Positions 9,093-16,780 of a DNA stretch of 64,000 nucleotides are shown here, in pieces. The first letter of the stretch is position 1; the number at the start of each line of letters is the position of its first letter. The notes beneath the pieces were generated by a model. It was not told the DNA's origin. It made no database searches and worked only from the letters and a program-made list of their open reading frames with translations. The DNA lies in assembly GCA_947259225.1 (NCBI GenBank), contig CAMYLK010000010.1, positions 1-64,000 of the forward strand, read 5' to 3'. A program made the translations under genes and the position numbers. This DNA comes from an uncultured Desulfobulbaceae bacterium (GTDB lineage: Bacteria; Desulfobacterota; Desulfobulbia; Desulfobulbales; Desulfobulbaceae).

Positions 9093-9923
9093 ATGATCAG
9101 AATAGGAATGGTCAACTATATCAACACCTCCCCGATTTATGAAGTATGGAAGCAGCATGTCAAACGGCCTGAATGGAAGATAATAGAGGCGGCGCCCAGC
9201 ACACTTAACCGGATGCTAGCTCATGATGAACTTGACCTTGGTTTCGTCTCTTCCTATGAATATGCTGTGAGACCTGGTAAATACAGGATACTCTCCGACC
9301 TGTCAATCAGTGCAAACGGGCCAGTGGGAAGTGTTTTTCTCTTTTCCAAGATTCCCATTGAACATCTTTCAGGTAAACGTATTTTACTCACAGGACAGTC
9401 AGACACATCAATAGCCCTGTTAAAAATTATCCTGGAAGAATTTTATCAGATACTACCGGAGTATAAGGTAGGTGAAGTCTTTGATTACCGGAATTATGAT
9501 AAAGAAGTTGCGGCGGTGTTGGCGATAGGTGATGAAGCGCTACGGCTAAAAATTCAGGACTCATATCCCCATCGAATTGACTTGGCTGAGATGTGGAACA
9601 AAAGGACAGGACTCTCTTTTGTTTTTGCCCTTTGCGCAGCACGCGAAGAGTTTATCCAGTCTGACCCTGATAGTTTAAGAGAAATATGGTCAACACTTCT
9701 TAACTGCCGTAATGACGGTCTTGACCAACTTGAAAAAATCTGTGAAAGTGTGGCCCCTCGTATTCCAATGAGTCCTGAATCCTGTTACCATTACTTGAAA
9801 ACCATCCAGTATGACCTGGGAAATGCTAACCAGAAAGCGCTGGAACAATTCTTTACTTACCTGATCAAGCGGGATGAGGCAGATGGAAAAGCTCTGCCGT
9901 TGAAATTTTTCCCTGATAACTGA
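9093..9923 (+). CDS. mqnA: Chorismate dehydratase
   Basis: 276 residues of the MqnA/MqnD periplasmic-binding-protein-like fold. MqnA turns chorismate into 3-enolpyruvylbenzoate, the entry step of the futalosine route. Typical blocks are IRIGMVNYINTSPIYE at the N-terminus, DLGFVSSYEYAV, and LTGQSDTSIALLKI. The ATG at 9093 is preferred over a TTG at 9069 because AAAGGTG lies just before it and the TTG would overlap the upstream gene. MqnA is favoured over MqnD by the NYINTSPIY opening. Confidence 0.9.
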   Translation: MIRIGMVNYINTSPIYEVWKQHVKRPEWKIIEAAPSTLNRMLAHDELDLGFVSSYEYAVRPGKYRILSDLSISANGPVGSVFLFSKIPIEHLSGKRILLTGQSDTSIALLKIILEEFYQILPEYKVGEVFDYRNYDKEVAAVLAIGDEALRLKIQDSYPHRIDLAEMWNKRTGLSFVFALCAAREEFIQSDPDSLREIWSTLLNCRNDGLDQLEKICESVAPRIPMSPESCYHYLKTIQYDLGNANQKALEQFFTYLIKRDEADGKALPLKFFPDN

Positions 9924-9961
9924 AACAGAAATACACTGAAGTTAAACAAAAATATTAAATC

Positions 9962-10669
9962 ATGAACAGGCCAGAAGAGAAAAAAGAATTTGTCAGGGCA
10001 AAGTTTGCTTCGATCAGTTCCCGCTACGACCTGTTAAATTCCCTCCTCTCATTTCAGGTTGACAGATATTGGCGCTGGAAGACAACACGACTTCTCAAAG
10101 AATTTCAGGAAGGCGCTGTACTTGATCTCTGTGCAGGAACCCTCCCCCTTTCCCTGGAACTTACCCGACAGGTAAAAGACCGTCGGGTACTTGCCGTTGA
10201 CTTTTGTGAAGATATGCTCCGCAGCGGCAGGCAAAATTTACCTGACGACCACCGTAAACCACGTATTTTCCCTGTTTGCGGTGACGGAGAAGAAATTCCT
10301 GCTCCTGATTTGACATTCTGGGGCTGCACAGTTGCTTTTGGGGTTAGAAATCTTTCCAGAACGCAAAAAGGCCTCAATGAGATGTATCGTGTCCTTAAAC
10401 CAGGAGGAAAACTCCTTATACTTGAATTTTCCAGGCCCAAAAACCCTGTTATTAAACCTCTCTACAACTTTTACCTGAACAGTATCCTTCCCAAAATTGC
10501 CGGCCTTGTGTCAGGTGATAAGGAGGCTTACGAGTATCTTGCCAGTTCCATTGCCGCTTTTCATGAACCTGAAGAGCTTTTGAAGATGATGAAGACAGCC
10601 GGTTTCAGTTCAACAGACTATAAACCGCTGACCTTCGGAATTGTAACCATTTACATAGGGATAAAGTAG
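9962..10669 (+). CDS. menG: Demethylmenaquinone methyltransferase
   Basis: 235 residues of the UbiE/COQ5 SAM methyltransferase family, which adds the ring methyl in the last step to menaquinone. Seen are YDLLNSLLSFQVDRYWRW, the SAM loop VLDLCAGTLPLSLEL, VAFGVRNLSRTQKGLNEMYR and LKPGGKLLILEFSRP, the usual UbiE signatures. The gene is also called ubiE. Its place inside the futalosine operon and the absence of ubiquinone genes favour the menaquinone role. ubiX follows after two bases. Confidence 0.95.
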   Translation: MNRPEEKKEFVRAKFASISSRYDLLNSLLSFQVDRYWRWKTTRLLKEFQEGAVLDLCAGTLPLSLELTRQVKDRRVLAVDFCEDMLRSGRQNLPDDHRKPRIFPVCGDGEEIPAPDLTFWGCTVAFGVRNLSRTQKGLNEMYRVLKPGGKLLILEFSRPKNPVIKPLYNFYLNSILPKIAGLVSGDKEAYEYLASSIAAFHEPEELLKMMKTAGFSSTDYKPLTFGIVTIYIGIK

Positions 10670-10671
10670 CT

Positions 10672-11235
10672 GTGAAAAAGGTTGAACATGTAATTCTGGC
10701 TATAACCGGTGCCACCGGAATGGTATACGTTTCTCCATTTCTGACAATGCTTAAGCAGAACAATGTTCGTGTCCATGCTGTGATTTCAGAAGCCGGCCGC
10801 AAAGTGCTGAAACTTGAGTTGGGCAAGGATATTTCAGATTTGCCAACAGTTGAGCGCTGGTTCGATATAGATGATTTCACGGCCCCGGTCGCCAGCGGTT
10901 CTAGCCTTTATGATGCCATGATTGTGCTTCCCTGCACAGTGGGAACCCTGGGAGCCATTGCGGCAGGTTACAGCGGTAATCTTATACACCGCGCTGCCGA
11001 TGTAACCCTGAAGGAGCGCCGCCCGCTTATCATGGCTGTTCGGGAAACACCGTTAAACAGAACCCATTTACAAAACATGCTTGCACTCACCGATGCAGGA
11101 GCAGTAATCTTCCCTCCAATGCCCTCTTTCTACCATAAACCAGAAACTCTTGATGACATGGCAAATCATTTTGCCGGCCGGCTCTGCGATCATCTGGGTG
11201 TACAGGTTTCGGACATGAAACGATGGGGCAGTTGA
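10672..11235 (+). CDS. ubiX: UbiX-family flavin prenyltransferase
   Basis: 187 residues from a GTG start. UbiX makes prenylated FMN, the cofactor of UbiD-type decarboxylases, which in futalosine organisms serve the later ring decarboxylation. Visible are AITGATGMVYVSPFL (FMN loop), VLPCTVGTLGAIAAGYSGNL and MAVRETPLNRTHLQNM, all conserved in the family. The partner UbiD/MqnL-type decarboxylase is not in the window. This is the last gene of the menaquinone run. Confidence 0.9.
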   Translation: MKKVEHVILAITGATGMVYVSPFLTMLKQNNVRVHAVISEAGRKVLKLELGKDISDLPTVERWFDIDDFTAPVASGSSLYDAMIVLPCTVGTLGAIAAGYSGNLIHRAADVTLKERRPLIMAVRETPLNRTHLQNMLALTDAGAVIFPPMPSFYHKPETLDDMANHFAGRLCDHLGVQVSDMKRWGS

Positions 11236-11247
11236 AAGGGTTTTTAC

Positions 11248-11276
11248 TTGACTTCTTGCGGTGTTCCCTCTATTTT
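11248..11276 (+). promoter_or_regulatory. Sigma-70 promoter of tRNA-Gln
   Basis: TTGACT (11248-11253) and TATTTT (11271-11276) are separated by 17 bases, and the tRNA begins 16 bases after the -10 box. It lies just past the ubiX stop. Confidence 0.7.
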
Positions 11277-11292
11277 TATGCACCTTCCAAAC

Positions 11293-11366
11293 TGGGGGAT
11301 GGTCTAATGGCAAGACAGCAGACTCTGACTCTGCCTATCGGGGTTCGAATCCCTGTCCCCCAGCCA
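11293..11366 (+). tRNA. tRNA-Gln (anticodon CTG)
   Basis: 74 nt including encoded CCA. Acceptor strands TGGGGGA and TCCCCCA pair fully, the anticodon arm is GCAGA-CTCTGAC-TCTGC giving anticodon CTG, and the T-arm contains GGTTCGAATCC. The T1-A72 end pair fits tRNA-Gln identity. Confidence 0.96.
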
Positions 11367-11797
11367 TGAAATAGCTTTATAAAAACAACATTTCATCGTT
11401 TTAATTATTCAAAAATTTTGTCCGCTCATTGTCCTCGCTTTTTTAAAACCGTGCGTGATTGTGCTAAATACTGCAACTTTAGTAAATCTCAGCCGAAGCA
11501 ACATAAAAGAAAGTTTATAGATAAAATACATTACATGGTTCTCGCAAATAACCCACTGTTGAGAAGAATTGAGGTTTGCTTGAGGTTTGAACTGACAATA
11601 TAGATATATGGACTTTGGAAATATGGTCAAAAGTTAACATTTCCACTGGACATCTTGAACTTTTAAGAATCATTCACGAGTTTTAATGGATAGCAGGTAT
11701 ATGGAAATTCAAATCATTGAATATCTACACTTGTTCTATGCATGCATCGAAATTTCTGCTTAACTCATGTGCATCTAAACCATCATATTTCTTTCTG
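11367..11797. other. Intergenic stretch, nothing recognised
   Basis: AT-rich DNA between tRNA-Gln and the 3' end of rarD. No protein gene, repeat or strong terminator was recognised. Confidence 0.5.
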
Positions 11798-12706
11798 TTA
11801 TCCGAGGTCTGTCCCTACTATTACTTGCTGTCGTATATATAGCCAGCTTTCCACACTGTATAAAATAACCCCGACCCAGATCAGGGAAAAAGTTATCAAT
11901 GTGGCTGTGCCAAACGGTTCATCATACATATAAATGCCCAGTAATAACATGCCGGTAGGGCCTATATATTGTAGCAGGCCAAGCGTTGCAAGCTTAAGAC
12001 GCCTTGCACCATAGGCAAAAAGAATAAGTGGAATGGAGGTTACGGCACCGCAACCAATTAAAAGCATATTAATGTCCATTCCCTGGGTGCCAAGCGCACT
12101 TTGTCCTCGGGACATAAACGATATCAGGAAAAAGCTTGCTGGTACGCTCAGAATTGCTGTTTCAACAAACAGGCCAGAGATTGGTCCGAGCCGCATCATT
12201 TTTCTGGTCAGGCCATATAGTGCAAAGGAAAAGGCCAGGAAAAGTGCTATCCATGGAAGTTTGCCAAATTGAATTACCTGATTCAGGACTCCTATCACAG
12301 CAAATGCTATTGCCAGCCACTGAACCGGTCGCAAACGATCACGGAAAACCATAAAGCCAAGCACTACATTTACCAGGGGATTGATGTAATATCCGAGGCT
12401 GCATTCAACAATATATCCAGCGTTTACTCCCCAGATAAAAATCAGCCAGTTGGATCCTATCAAGAATCCGCTGACCATCATTTGCCCGAAATGACGAAAT
12501 GACGAAAAGGCCTGACGGACTTCTCCCATACGACGGCTGAAGACCAGCAAACCCCCGGCAAACACAAACGACCAGATAATGCGATGACAGATGATTTCCT
12601 GGGCGGAAATAGTGTTGAGAGCTTTCCAATATATGGGAAGTAGACCCCAGAGAACAAAAGCAAAAATGGAGGCACCGAGGCCCTTGGTGGATTCGTTAAG
12701 CTGCAT
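11798..12706 (-). CDS. rarD: EamA/RarD-family membrane transporter
   Basis: 302 residues with about ten hydrophobic segments, the drug/metabolite transporter layout. KGLGASIFAFVLWGLLPIYWKAL at the start, EIICHRIIWSFVF, NWLIFIWGVNAGYIVECSLGYYINPLVNV and LQYIGPTGMLLLGI are the RarD subfamily blocks. It is an inner-membrane permease of uncertain substrate; the classic name refers to a chloramphenicol-sensitivity phenotype and says little about function. It is a single gene with no operon partner. Confidence 0.88.
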   Translation of the reverse strand: MQLNESTKGLGASIFAFVLWGLLPIYWKALNTISAQEIICHRIIWSFVFAGGLLVFSRRMGEVRQAFSSFRHFGQMMVSGFLIGSNWLIFIWGVNAGYIVECSLGYYINPLVNVVLGFMVFRDRLRPVQWLAIAFAVIGVLNQVIQFGKLPWIALFLAFSFALYGLTRKMMRLGPISGLFVETAILSVPASFFLISFMSRGQSALGTQGMDINMLLIGCGAVTSIPLILFAYGARRLKLATLGLLQYIGPTGMLLLGIYMYDEPFGTATLITFSLIWVGVILYSVESWLYIRQQVIVGTDLG

Positions 12707-12889
12707 TATTCTTCAACAGGTAACAATGATTACTAATGGAGGGATTTAAATTGAGAATTGGGTGTTTGTTTTCAAATAAGCCTTACCACTGGCAATCTTA
12801 ACTATTGGTACGTACCCATAAATCTAAAGTGCATTGTGTAATTGTACTTAGGAAAAAACGAGCTCTTAGGTTTTGTGTCATTTTTCCTG

Positions 12890-13108
12890 TCAGTATGATT
12901 TGTCGTAATGTTCACTATTATAAAACTCGCATTTTATGCAACTTAACAACTTCAAAGCAATACTTCCCAGGACTTTTCCACCACAAAGTGTTCCAGCTAC
13001 ATTGGCACAATGTTTTCCATGGTCAGGATAGGCTGGACAACGTCCCAATTCCTTTTCATTAACTCCGCCTTTTTCACGACCACATTTATTAAATTCCCAG
13101 CAATTCAC
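12890..13108 (-). CDS. Small cysteine-rich two-CW domain protein
   Basis: 72 residues if started at the GTG at 13108, which has AAGGA seven bases upstream; a longer GTG frame reaches 13144. The pattern NCWEFNKCGRE, then CPAYPDHGKHCANVAGTLCGG, then SCIKCEFY is that of the two-CW family, found alone or at the N-terminus of signalling proteins in delta-proteobacterial groups. The spaced cysteines suggest metal or disulfide binding. The protein has no signal peptide, and no neighbour hints at a role. Confidence 0.7.
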   Translation of the reverse strand: MNCWEFNKCGREKGGVNEKELGRCPAYPDHGKHCANVAGTLCGGKVLGSIALKLLSCIKCEFYNSEHYDKSY

Positions 13109-13570
13109 ACTAATATCCTTTGTTTTTTTTACCTGTTCACCCACAAGGGGAGTGAAAATTTTTACGGCTTGCCTTTCCTTTATTGAATTTTACTAAATAA
13201 CCGTTTTAAAAATCTTTTATACTAAATATTACCATTTCAGGAAAACCTGAGTCAAATGCATAGGATATAACCGTTGAAAATATCAACTTGGAGAATTTTC
13301 TGAGAACTGAAGATATATAGTAAGTATACGTAACAAGGAATTTTAACAAATTATTAAATGCTTTTGATACGTATACTTACGGAGTATACACTCGCTCTGC
13401 TAACCAACAAATTGGTTCGTATACTCAGTAAATACCTTCCATTGAGAGGGGGAAATTTGATTAGTTGAAATTGATTGCAAATAAGCTTCGGTACATCAGT
13501 AATTTTAATTTTCCGTGATTTGTAGTGGCTACATCAGCCTGAAAAATATTTGCCCAGGTTTCTTAAAATT
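13109..13570. other. Intergenic region with inverted-repeat cluster
   Basis: No protein gene is seen in these roughly 460 bases. The central part holds the inverted repeats at 13320-13426, described separately; the rest is AT-rich and featureless. Confidence 0.5.
13320..13426. repeat. Cluster of inverted repeats built on GTATAC
   Basis: A perfect 13-bp inverted repeat GTAAGTATACGTA (13320-13332) pairs with 13368-13380 across 35 bases. Directly after it GAGTATAC (13382-13389) pairs with GTATACTC (13419-13426), enclosing a short hairpin AACCAA/TTGGTT (13402-13407 with 13412-13417). Both outer arms share the palindrome GTATAC. This could be a small non-autonomous element, a multi-operator site or a structured RNA. 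It lies about 145 bases before the rhodanese promoter. Confidence 0.75.
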
Positions 13571-13599
13571 TTGACAACAGTGATTATGATCCCTAAAAT
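13571..13599 (+). promoter_or_regulatory. Sigma-70 promoter of the exported rhodanese
   Basis: TTGACA (13571-13576) and TAAAAT (13594-13599) with a 17-base spacer, about 115 bases before the start codon. The long leader has no obvious structure. Confidence 0.65.
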
Positions 13600-13714
13600 A
13601 TAAAACACACAATATGGTAGCATTATGCCTCAAAATTTTAACGGATAAAGCTGGAAATTAAGCGGTTATCTTTCTGAGAAACTATCTTACCAATAATAAG
13701 AAATGGGGTTTTGT

Positions 13715-14674
13715 ATGAATCAATTAATCAGAATTGCAGGATTACTGTCGGTCGTTTTGTTCTTATCCTTAATAATGACTTCAGTCTTATACGCAACCAG
13801 TACAGTCCAACCCCTTGTTAGTACCAAATGGGTAGCTGACAACATGAGCTCTATTAAGATCATTGATGTCAGCAAAAAAGGCTATGCCAAAGGCCACATC
13901 GCTGGTGCATTACAGGTAAAGTGGGGGAGCGAGGTTTTTGCCCCAGAAACAGATCATATGGTTCTTGGCTTAGCAGAGATCGAACGGGTCATGAGCAAGA
14001 TGGGGGTTACACAGGATGATCACATCGTCCTCTATGACGGTGATGGCAAACCTCACCATGTAATGCGTGTGTACTGGACCCTGAAATACTGGCATTTTCC
14101 AAAAGTAAGTGTAATGGACGGTGGTATTGCACTTTGGCAAAAAGAAGGTCGACCGGTAACAACGGATGTGTCAAAAATAAGCCGGACAAATGTTGAAGCT
14201 AAATATCCACCCAACACAAAAATAAGGGCCATGTATTCCCCTGACATCATTCACGCATTGGCAACCGGCAAGTCTCTTGTTGTGGACACCAGGCCGGAGG
14301 CGTTCTATAAGGGGGAAGTTTATTCGTTAAACAAGTGGGTGAGGTCTGGCCATATTACAGGTGCGGTCAACGTATCTACTCTGGATAGTCTGAATGAAGA
14401 CAAGACATTTAAGTCAGTTGCTGAAATAAAAGCCATGTATGAAAAAGCAGGGGTTACTGCAGATAAAAACATTATCACATACTGTGATACAGGCGTTCTT
14501 GCAACCCACGGATGGTTCGTTATGTCTGAATTGCTCGGATATAAAAATGTGAAAGTGTATGATGGTTCTATGCGTGAATACGGAAATATGTTCGATACAC
14601 CTATGGAGCCAGGTATTATTGGTGGTCAGTTCCCTAAGACTCCGATTCAGGAACTACAGGAAAAAGTTAAATGA
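13715..14674 (+). CDS. Exported sulfurtransferase, tandem rhodanese domains
   Basis: 319 residues. The N-terminus MNQLIRIAGLLSVVLF and following hydrophobic run to YATS is a Sec signal peptide, so the protein is periplasmic. Two rhodanese domains follow, about residues 35-150 and 180-310. Only the second keeps the active cysteine (Cys 257 in TYCDTGVLATHG); the first has LYDGDGKPHH where the loop would be, as in thiosulfate sulfurtransferases of this layout. It probably moves sulfane sulfur between thiosulfate or polysulfide and acceptors. The ATG at 13715 is chosen over 13703 since GGGG precedes it and the signal peptide starts there. Monocistronic, with its own promoter and terminator. Confidence 0.88.
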   Translation: MNQLIRIAGLLSVVLFLSLIMTSVLYATSTVQPLVSTKWVADNMSSIKIIDVSKKGYAKGHIAGALQVKWGSEVFAPETDHMVLGLAEIERVMSKMGVTQDDHIVLYDGDGKPHHVMRVYWTLKYWHFPKVSVMDGGIALWQKEGRPVTTDVSKISRTNVEAKYPPNTKIRAMYSPDIIHALATGKSLVVDTRPEAFYKGEVYSLNKWVRSGHITGAVNVSTLDSLNEDKTFKSVAEIKAMYEKAGVTADKNIITYCDTGVLATHGWFVMSELLGYKNVKVYDGSMREYGNMFDTPMEPGIIGGQFPKTPIQELQEKVK

Positions 14675-14706
14675 TCATCGTTCATAAATATTGATCCATA
14701 TATTCT

Positions 14707-14750
14707 AGGCTCTAAACCAGAAAATATACTTCTTCTTTAGAGCCTTTTTT
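14707..14750 (+). terminator. Rho-independent terminator of the rhodanese gene
   Basis: AGGCTCTAAA (14707-14716) pairs perfectly with TTTAGAGCCT (14736-14745) and is followed by a T run to 14750, 33 bases past the stop codon. Confidence 0.85.
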
Positions 14751-14883
14751 AATTCCCGGCTGCTTTCCGTTTTCCCCTTAAGAAATTATTTATGGCAACG
14801 ACCTCTCCCTAAATTTGACCGGTGTCTTGGTATGTTTTATGATCGATAAACACAAGAAGGAAGGCCAGGATTAGCACTGACAA

Positions 14884-14950
14884 TCTTAACACCAGCAAAG
14901 TGTCGCGGCCAACGAAGGCGGCCGTCGACACTCGAAGGGCTTGTTATGCC
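14884..14950 (-). other. attC-like recombination site (candidate integron cassette end)
   Basis: On the minus strand the site opens with GCATAACAAG and closes with TGTTAAGA, about 65 bases apart, like the R'' and R' boxes of integron attC sites, though neither box fits the consensus perfectly. The centre folds: GTGTCG/CGACAC continued by CGGCC/GGCCG with one bulged base (14900-14931). It lies 10 bases past the stop of a minus-strand gene, where attC belongs in a cassette. It is more GC-rich than its surroundings. No integrase or second attC was found here. Confidence 0.4.
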
Positions 14951-14960
14951 TCGCTCTCAT

Positions 14961-15371
14961 TTACATCATCTGTTTAGAAAAATGCTTATATGCATCTTTC
15001 ACACATTTGGCACAAATTGCACCACTGGCTCCTGCTAACAGTTCCGCTTCTTTTTCAGTCGCCCCACAGATAGCGCAACATATTTCAGATTCTTTCTCAT
15101 TATCAAAATATTCCTTACTACCAAATTCATGGGCCATCTTTAGAGCAATTCCGTTGATAATACTCAGAAATTTATTGATACAACGTTGATAGTTATTTCT
15201 ACGGCATTCATTTAGCCCGGAAATCGCTATATTAAATGCGGCATGGTAGTTACCGTCATTTACGAAGGATTGAATTTTATCTGTATATGACTCGATATCA
15301 ATTCTTCAGCTATGCTTCTTCAGGGTTAATGTATTATGCCTTGATAAGGCATCGACAACTGATCTTTCCAT
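14961..15371 (-). pseudogene. ClpX-type C4 zinc-finger protein gene with in-frame TGA
   Basis: Read from an ATG at 15369-15371, the frame gives MERSVVDALSRHNTLTLKKHS, a TGA at 15306-15308, and then an uninterrupted 115-codon protein with the same frame. The C-terminus carries CCAICGATEKEAELLAGASG and ICAKCVKDAY, a C4 zinc finger like the ClpX N-terminal domain. Without reading through the TGA, the first good start is an ATG at 15135-15137, leaving a 58-residue zinc-finger protein. The TGA is not at a cysteine-like redox position, so a nonsense mutation is more likely than selenocysteine. It may be a decayed integron cassette, given the attC-like site at its 3' end. Confidence 0.55.
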
Positions 15372-15478
15372 TACAGTTGGTATTACCAGATATTAACAGT
15401 AATTCTTCCGGTCCTATCAGTTTGAAAGTTTCCAATAACGCTGGAGGTTTCTATCCTGTTGTGATCATTTTGAAAACA

Positions 15479-16357
15479 TCATGACTTCCGCAAGTTGTGT
15501 TTATCAAAATCAGGATAATTTTCTTTCATACACTGAGGACAAATACTGTGAGTAAATTCAACCCCTGTATGTTCCCGAACATACGATTCCACCTGGCTCC
15601 AATATCCTTTATCGTCACGAATCTGCTTACAGTGTGAACAAATGGGAAGTATCCCACGGAGAGTTTTGACCTCAACTAAAGCCTTTTCTAACTTTGCCAC
15701 ATTATTATGGAGATTCTGTACAATTGGATTAGTTACCTTGAAGAATAAAACGACTCCTATGCAAATAAAAATTATGGCATATAATCCACTTGTTAATGCA
15801 GCTTTGACAAAAGGTTTTCTAATTTCTGAAAGGTCAATTTTCGCAACAATACCTAAATCTAACTCGGCCACAGGTTCATAAGCTGCCAGTACTTTTATCC
15901 CTCTGTAGTCCAGGCCGATAATTGTCCCTTGTTTTCCTGATAAGGCTAACCGCATGGGTTCTGCTAATCCTGAATCCCATGGGACAGGCTTCGGCTTGTC
16001 GAGATTTCCATGACGATGGCTTAAAAGAAAAACAATATTATTGCCTTCACGTTTTGAGAGGGTAAATTCACCTGTATTTCCAAACCCATTGTATTGAGAA
16101 TGTGCATTTCTGATTTGAGTGATTGTTGCATGGTCTGCACCGTATGGGTAATCATTACTGTATTTCCTGTCAAAACGTGCTACTGCTTCAATCAAACGTG
16201 CCTGGCTCTTTACCGTTTCTTCAAGACGTAAATTTTCTTCTGTAACTGCGGTCTTGTAAAGAATAGCAATGGTTATTGTCTCTACAACAAGTACTATGAG
16301 TGACATCAACAATATCAAGAGAAAAATTCTTTTTTTGGGTTTCATTTTTCCTGACAT
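15479..16357 (-). CDS. Membrane sensor protein, Cache-like domain plus C-terminal Cys motif
   Basis: 292 residues. A transmembrane segment near residues 12-32 is followed by an extracytoplasmic region of about 150 residues with Cache-type features, then a second membrane segment at about 190-212. The cytoplasmic end holds GILPICSHCKQIRDDKGYW and SICPQCMKENYPD, a four-cysteine module often found at the C-terminus of PAS-type sensor proteins. There is no kinase, GGDEF or HAMP-MCP output domain, so it is either a minimal sensor or a truncated one. The ATG at 16345 is an alternative start with AGGA close upstream. Confidence 0.7.
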   Translation of the reverse strand: MSGKMKPKKRIFLLILLMSLIVLVVETITIAILYKTAVTEENLRLEETVKSQARLIEAVARFDRKYSNDYPYGADHATITQIRNAHSQYNGFGNTGEFTLSKREGNNIVFLLSHRHGNLDKPKPVPWDSGLAEPMRLALSGKQGTIIGLDYRGIKVLAAYEPVAELDLGIVAKIDLSEIRKPFVKAALTSGLYAIIFICIGVVLFFKVTNPIVQNLHNNVAKLEKALVEVKTLRGILPICSHCKQIRDDKGYWSQVESYVREHTGVEFTHSICPQCMKENYPDFDKHNLRKS

Positions 16358-16681
16358 TAAATTTCTATTCTCTACCCTTTAAATAATTAGAGCCACTGGG
16401 AGCGGGCGGTCCGAACGATTTGTGGATCGATTCATTATTTTTCAATCAGTTCTCCTGTTTATTTGTACGCGGCCTTAAAAATAATACCAGTAGCAATTAG
16501 AGACCTCCAGCATTATGACTCCAACGATGAAAACCGTTCTGTTTCAAAGTAGAAAAGTTTGTTGCATTCATTATGATAATATATAGAGAATTTATCGATA
16601 AAAAATCCAATTTTACAGAAAAAAATCTGTCTCGCTCTTCGCAGGGCTAAGATAAGCTCCCGGGGCTGAGAAATTTATAGA
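16358..16681. other. Intergenic stretch, nothing recognised before the IS fragment
   Basis: AT-rich DNA upstream of the sensor gene. No gene was recognised; it may include decayed insertion-sequence DNA continuous with the fragment at 16682-16777. Confidence 0.4.
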
Positions 16682-16777
16682 ACGAGAGAAATCTCTCAAG
16701 CCAATTTTTACTACTTGAAGGATAAATTTGGTGGCCTGGGTGTATCCGAGCTGAATAAATTGAAACAAATGGATATT
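16682..16777 (+). mobile_element. Fragment of an IS3-family transposase OrfA
   Basis: The plus strand translates as REISQANFYYLKDKFGG followed by LGVSELNKLKQMD, matching the helix-turn-helix end of IS3/IS911 OrfA proteins (consensus like GISQATFYNWKxKYGGLGVSELRRLKQLE). Only about 32 codons remain, and they stop right at the 3' end of the MscS gene. No OrfB, start codon or inverted repeats are visible, so it is a dead remnant. Confidence 0.6.
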
Positions 16778-16780
16778 CCC

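Noticed and set aside
15306..15308. In-frame TGA of the ClpX-zinc-finger gene as a selenocysteine codon
   Set aside because: The position (KHS-TGA-RIDI) is not near a redox or metal motif and relatives are not expected to have Cys there; a nonsense mutation fits better.
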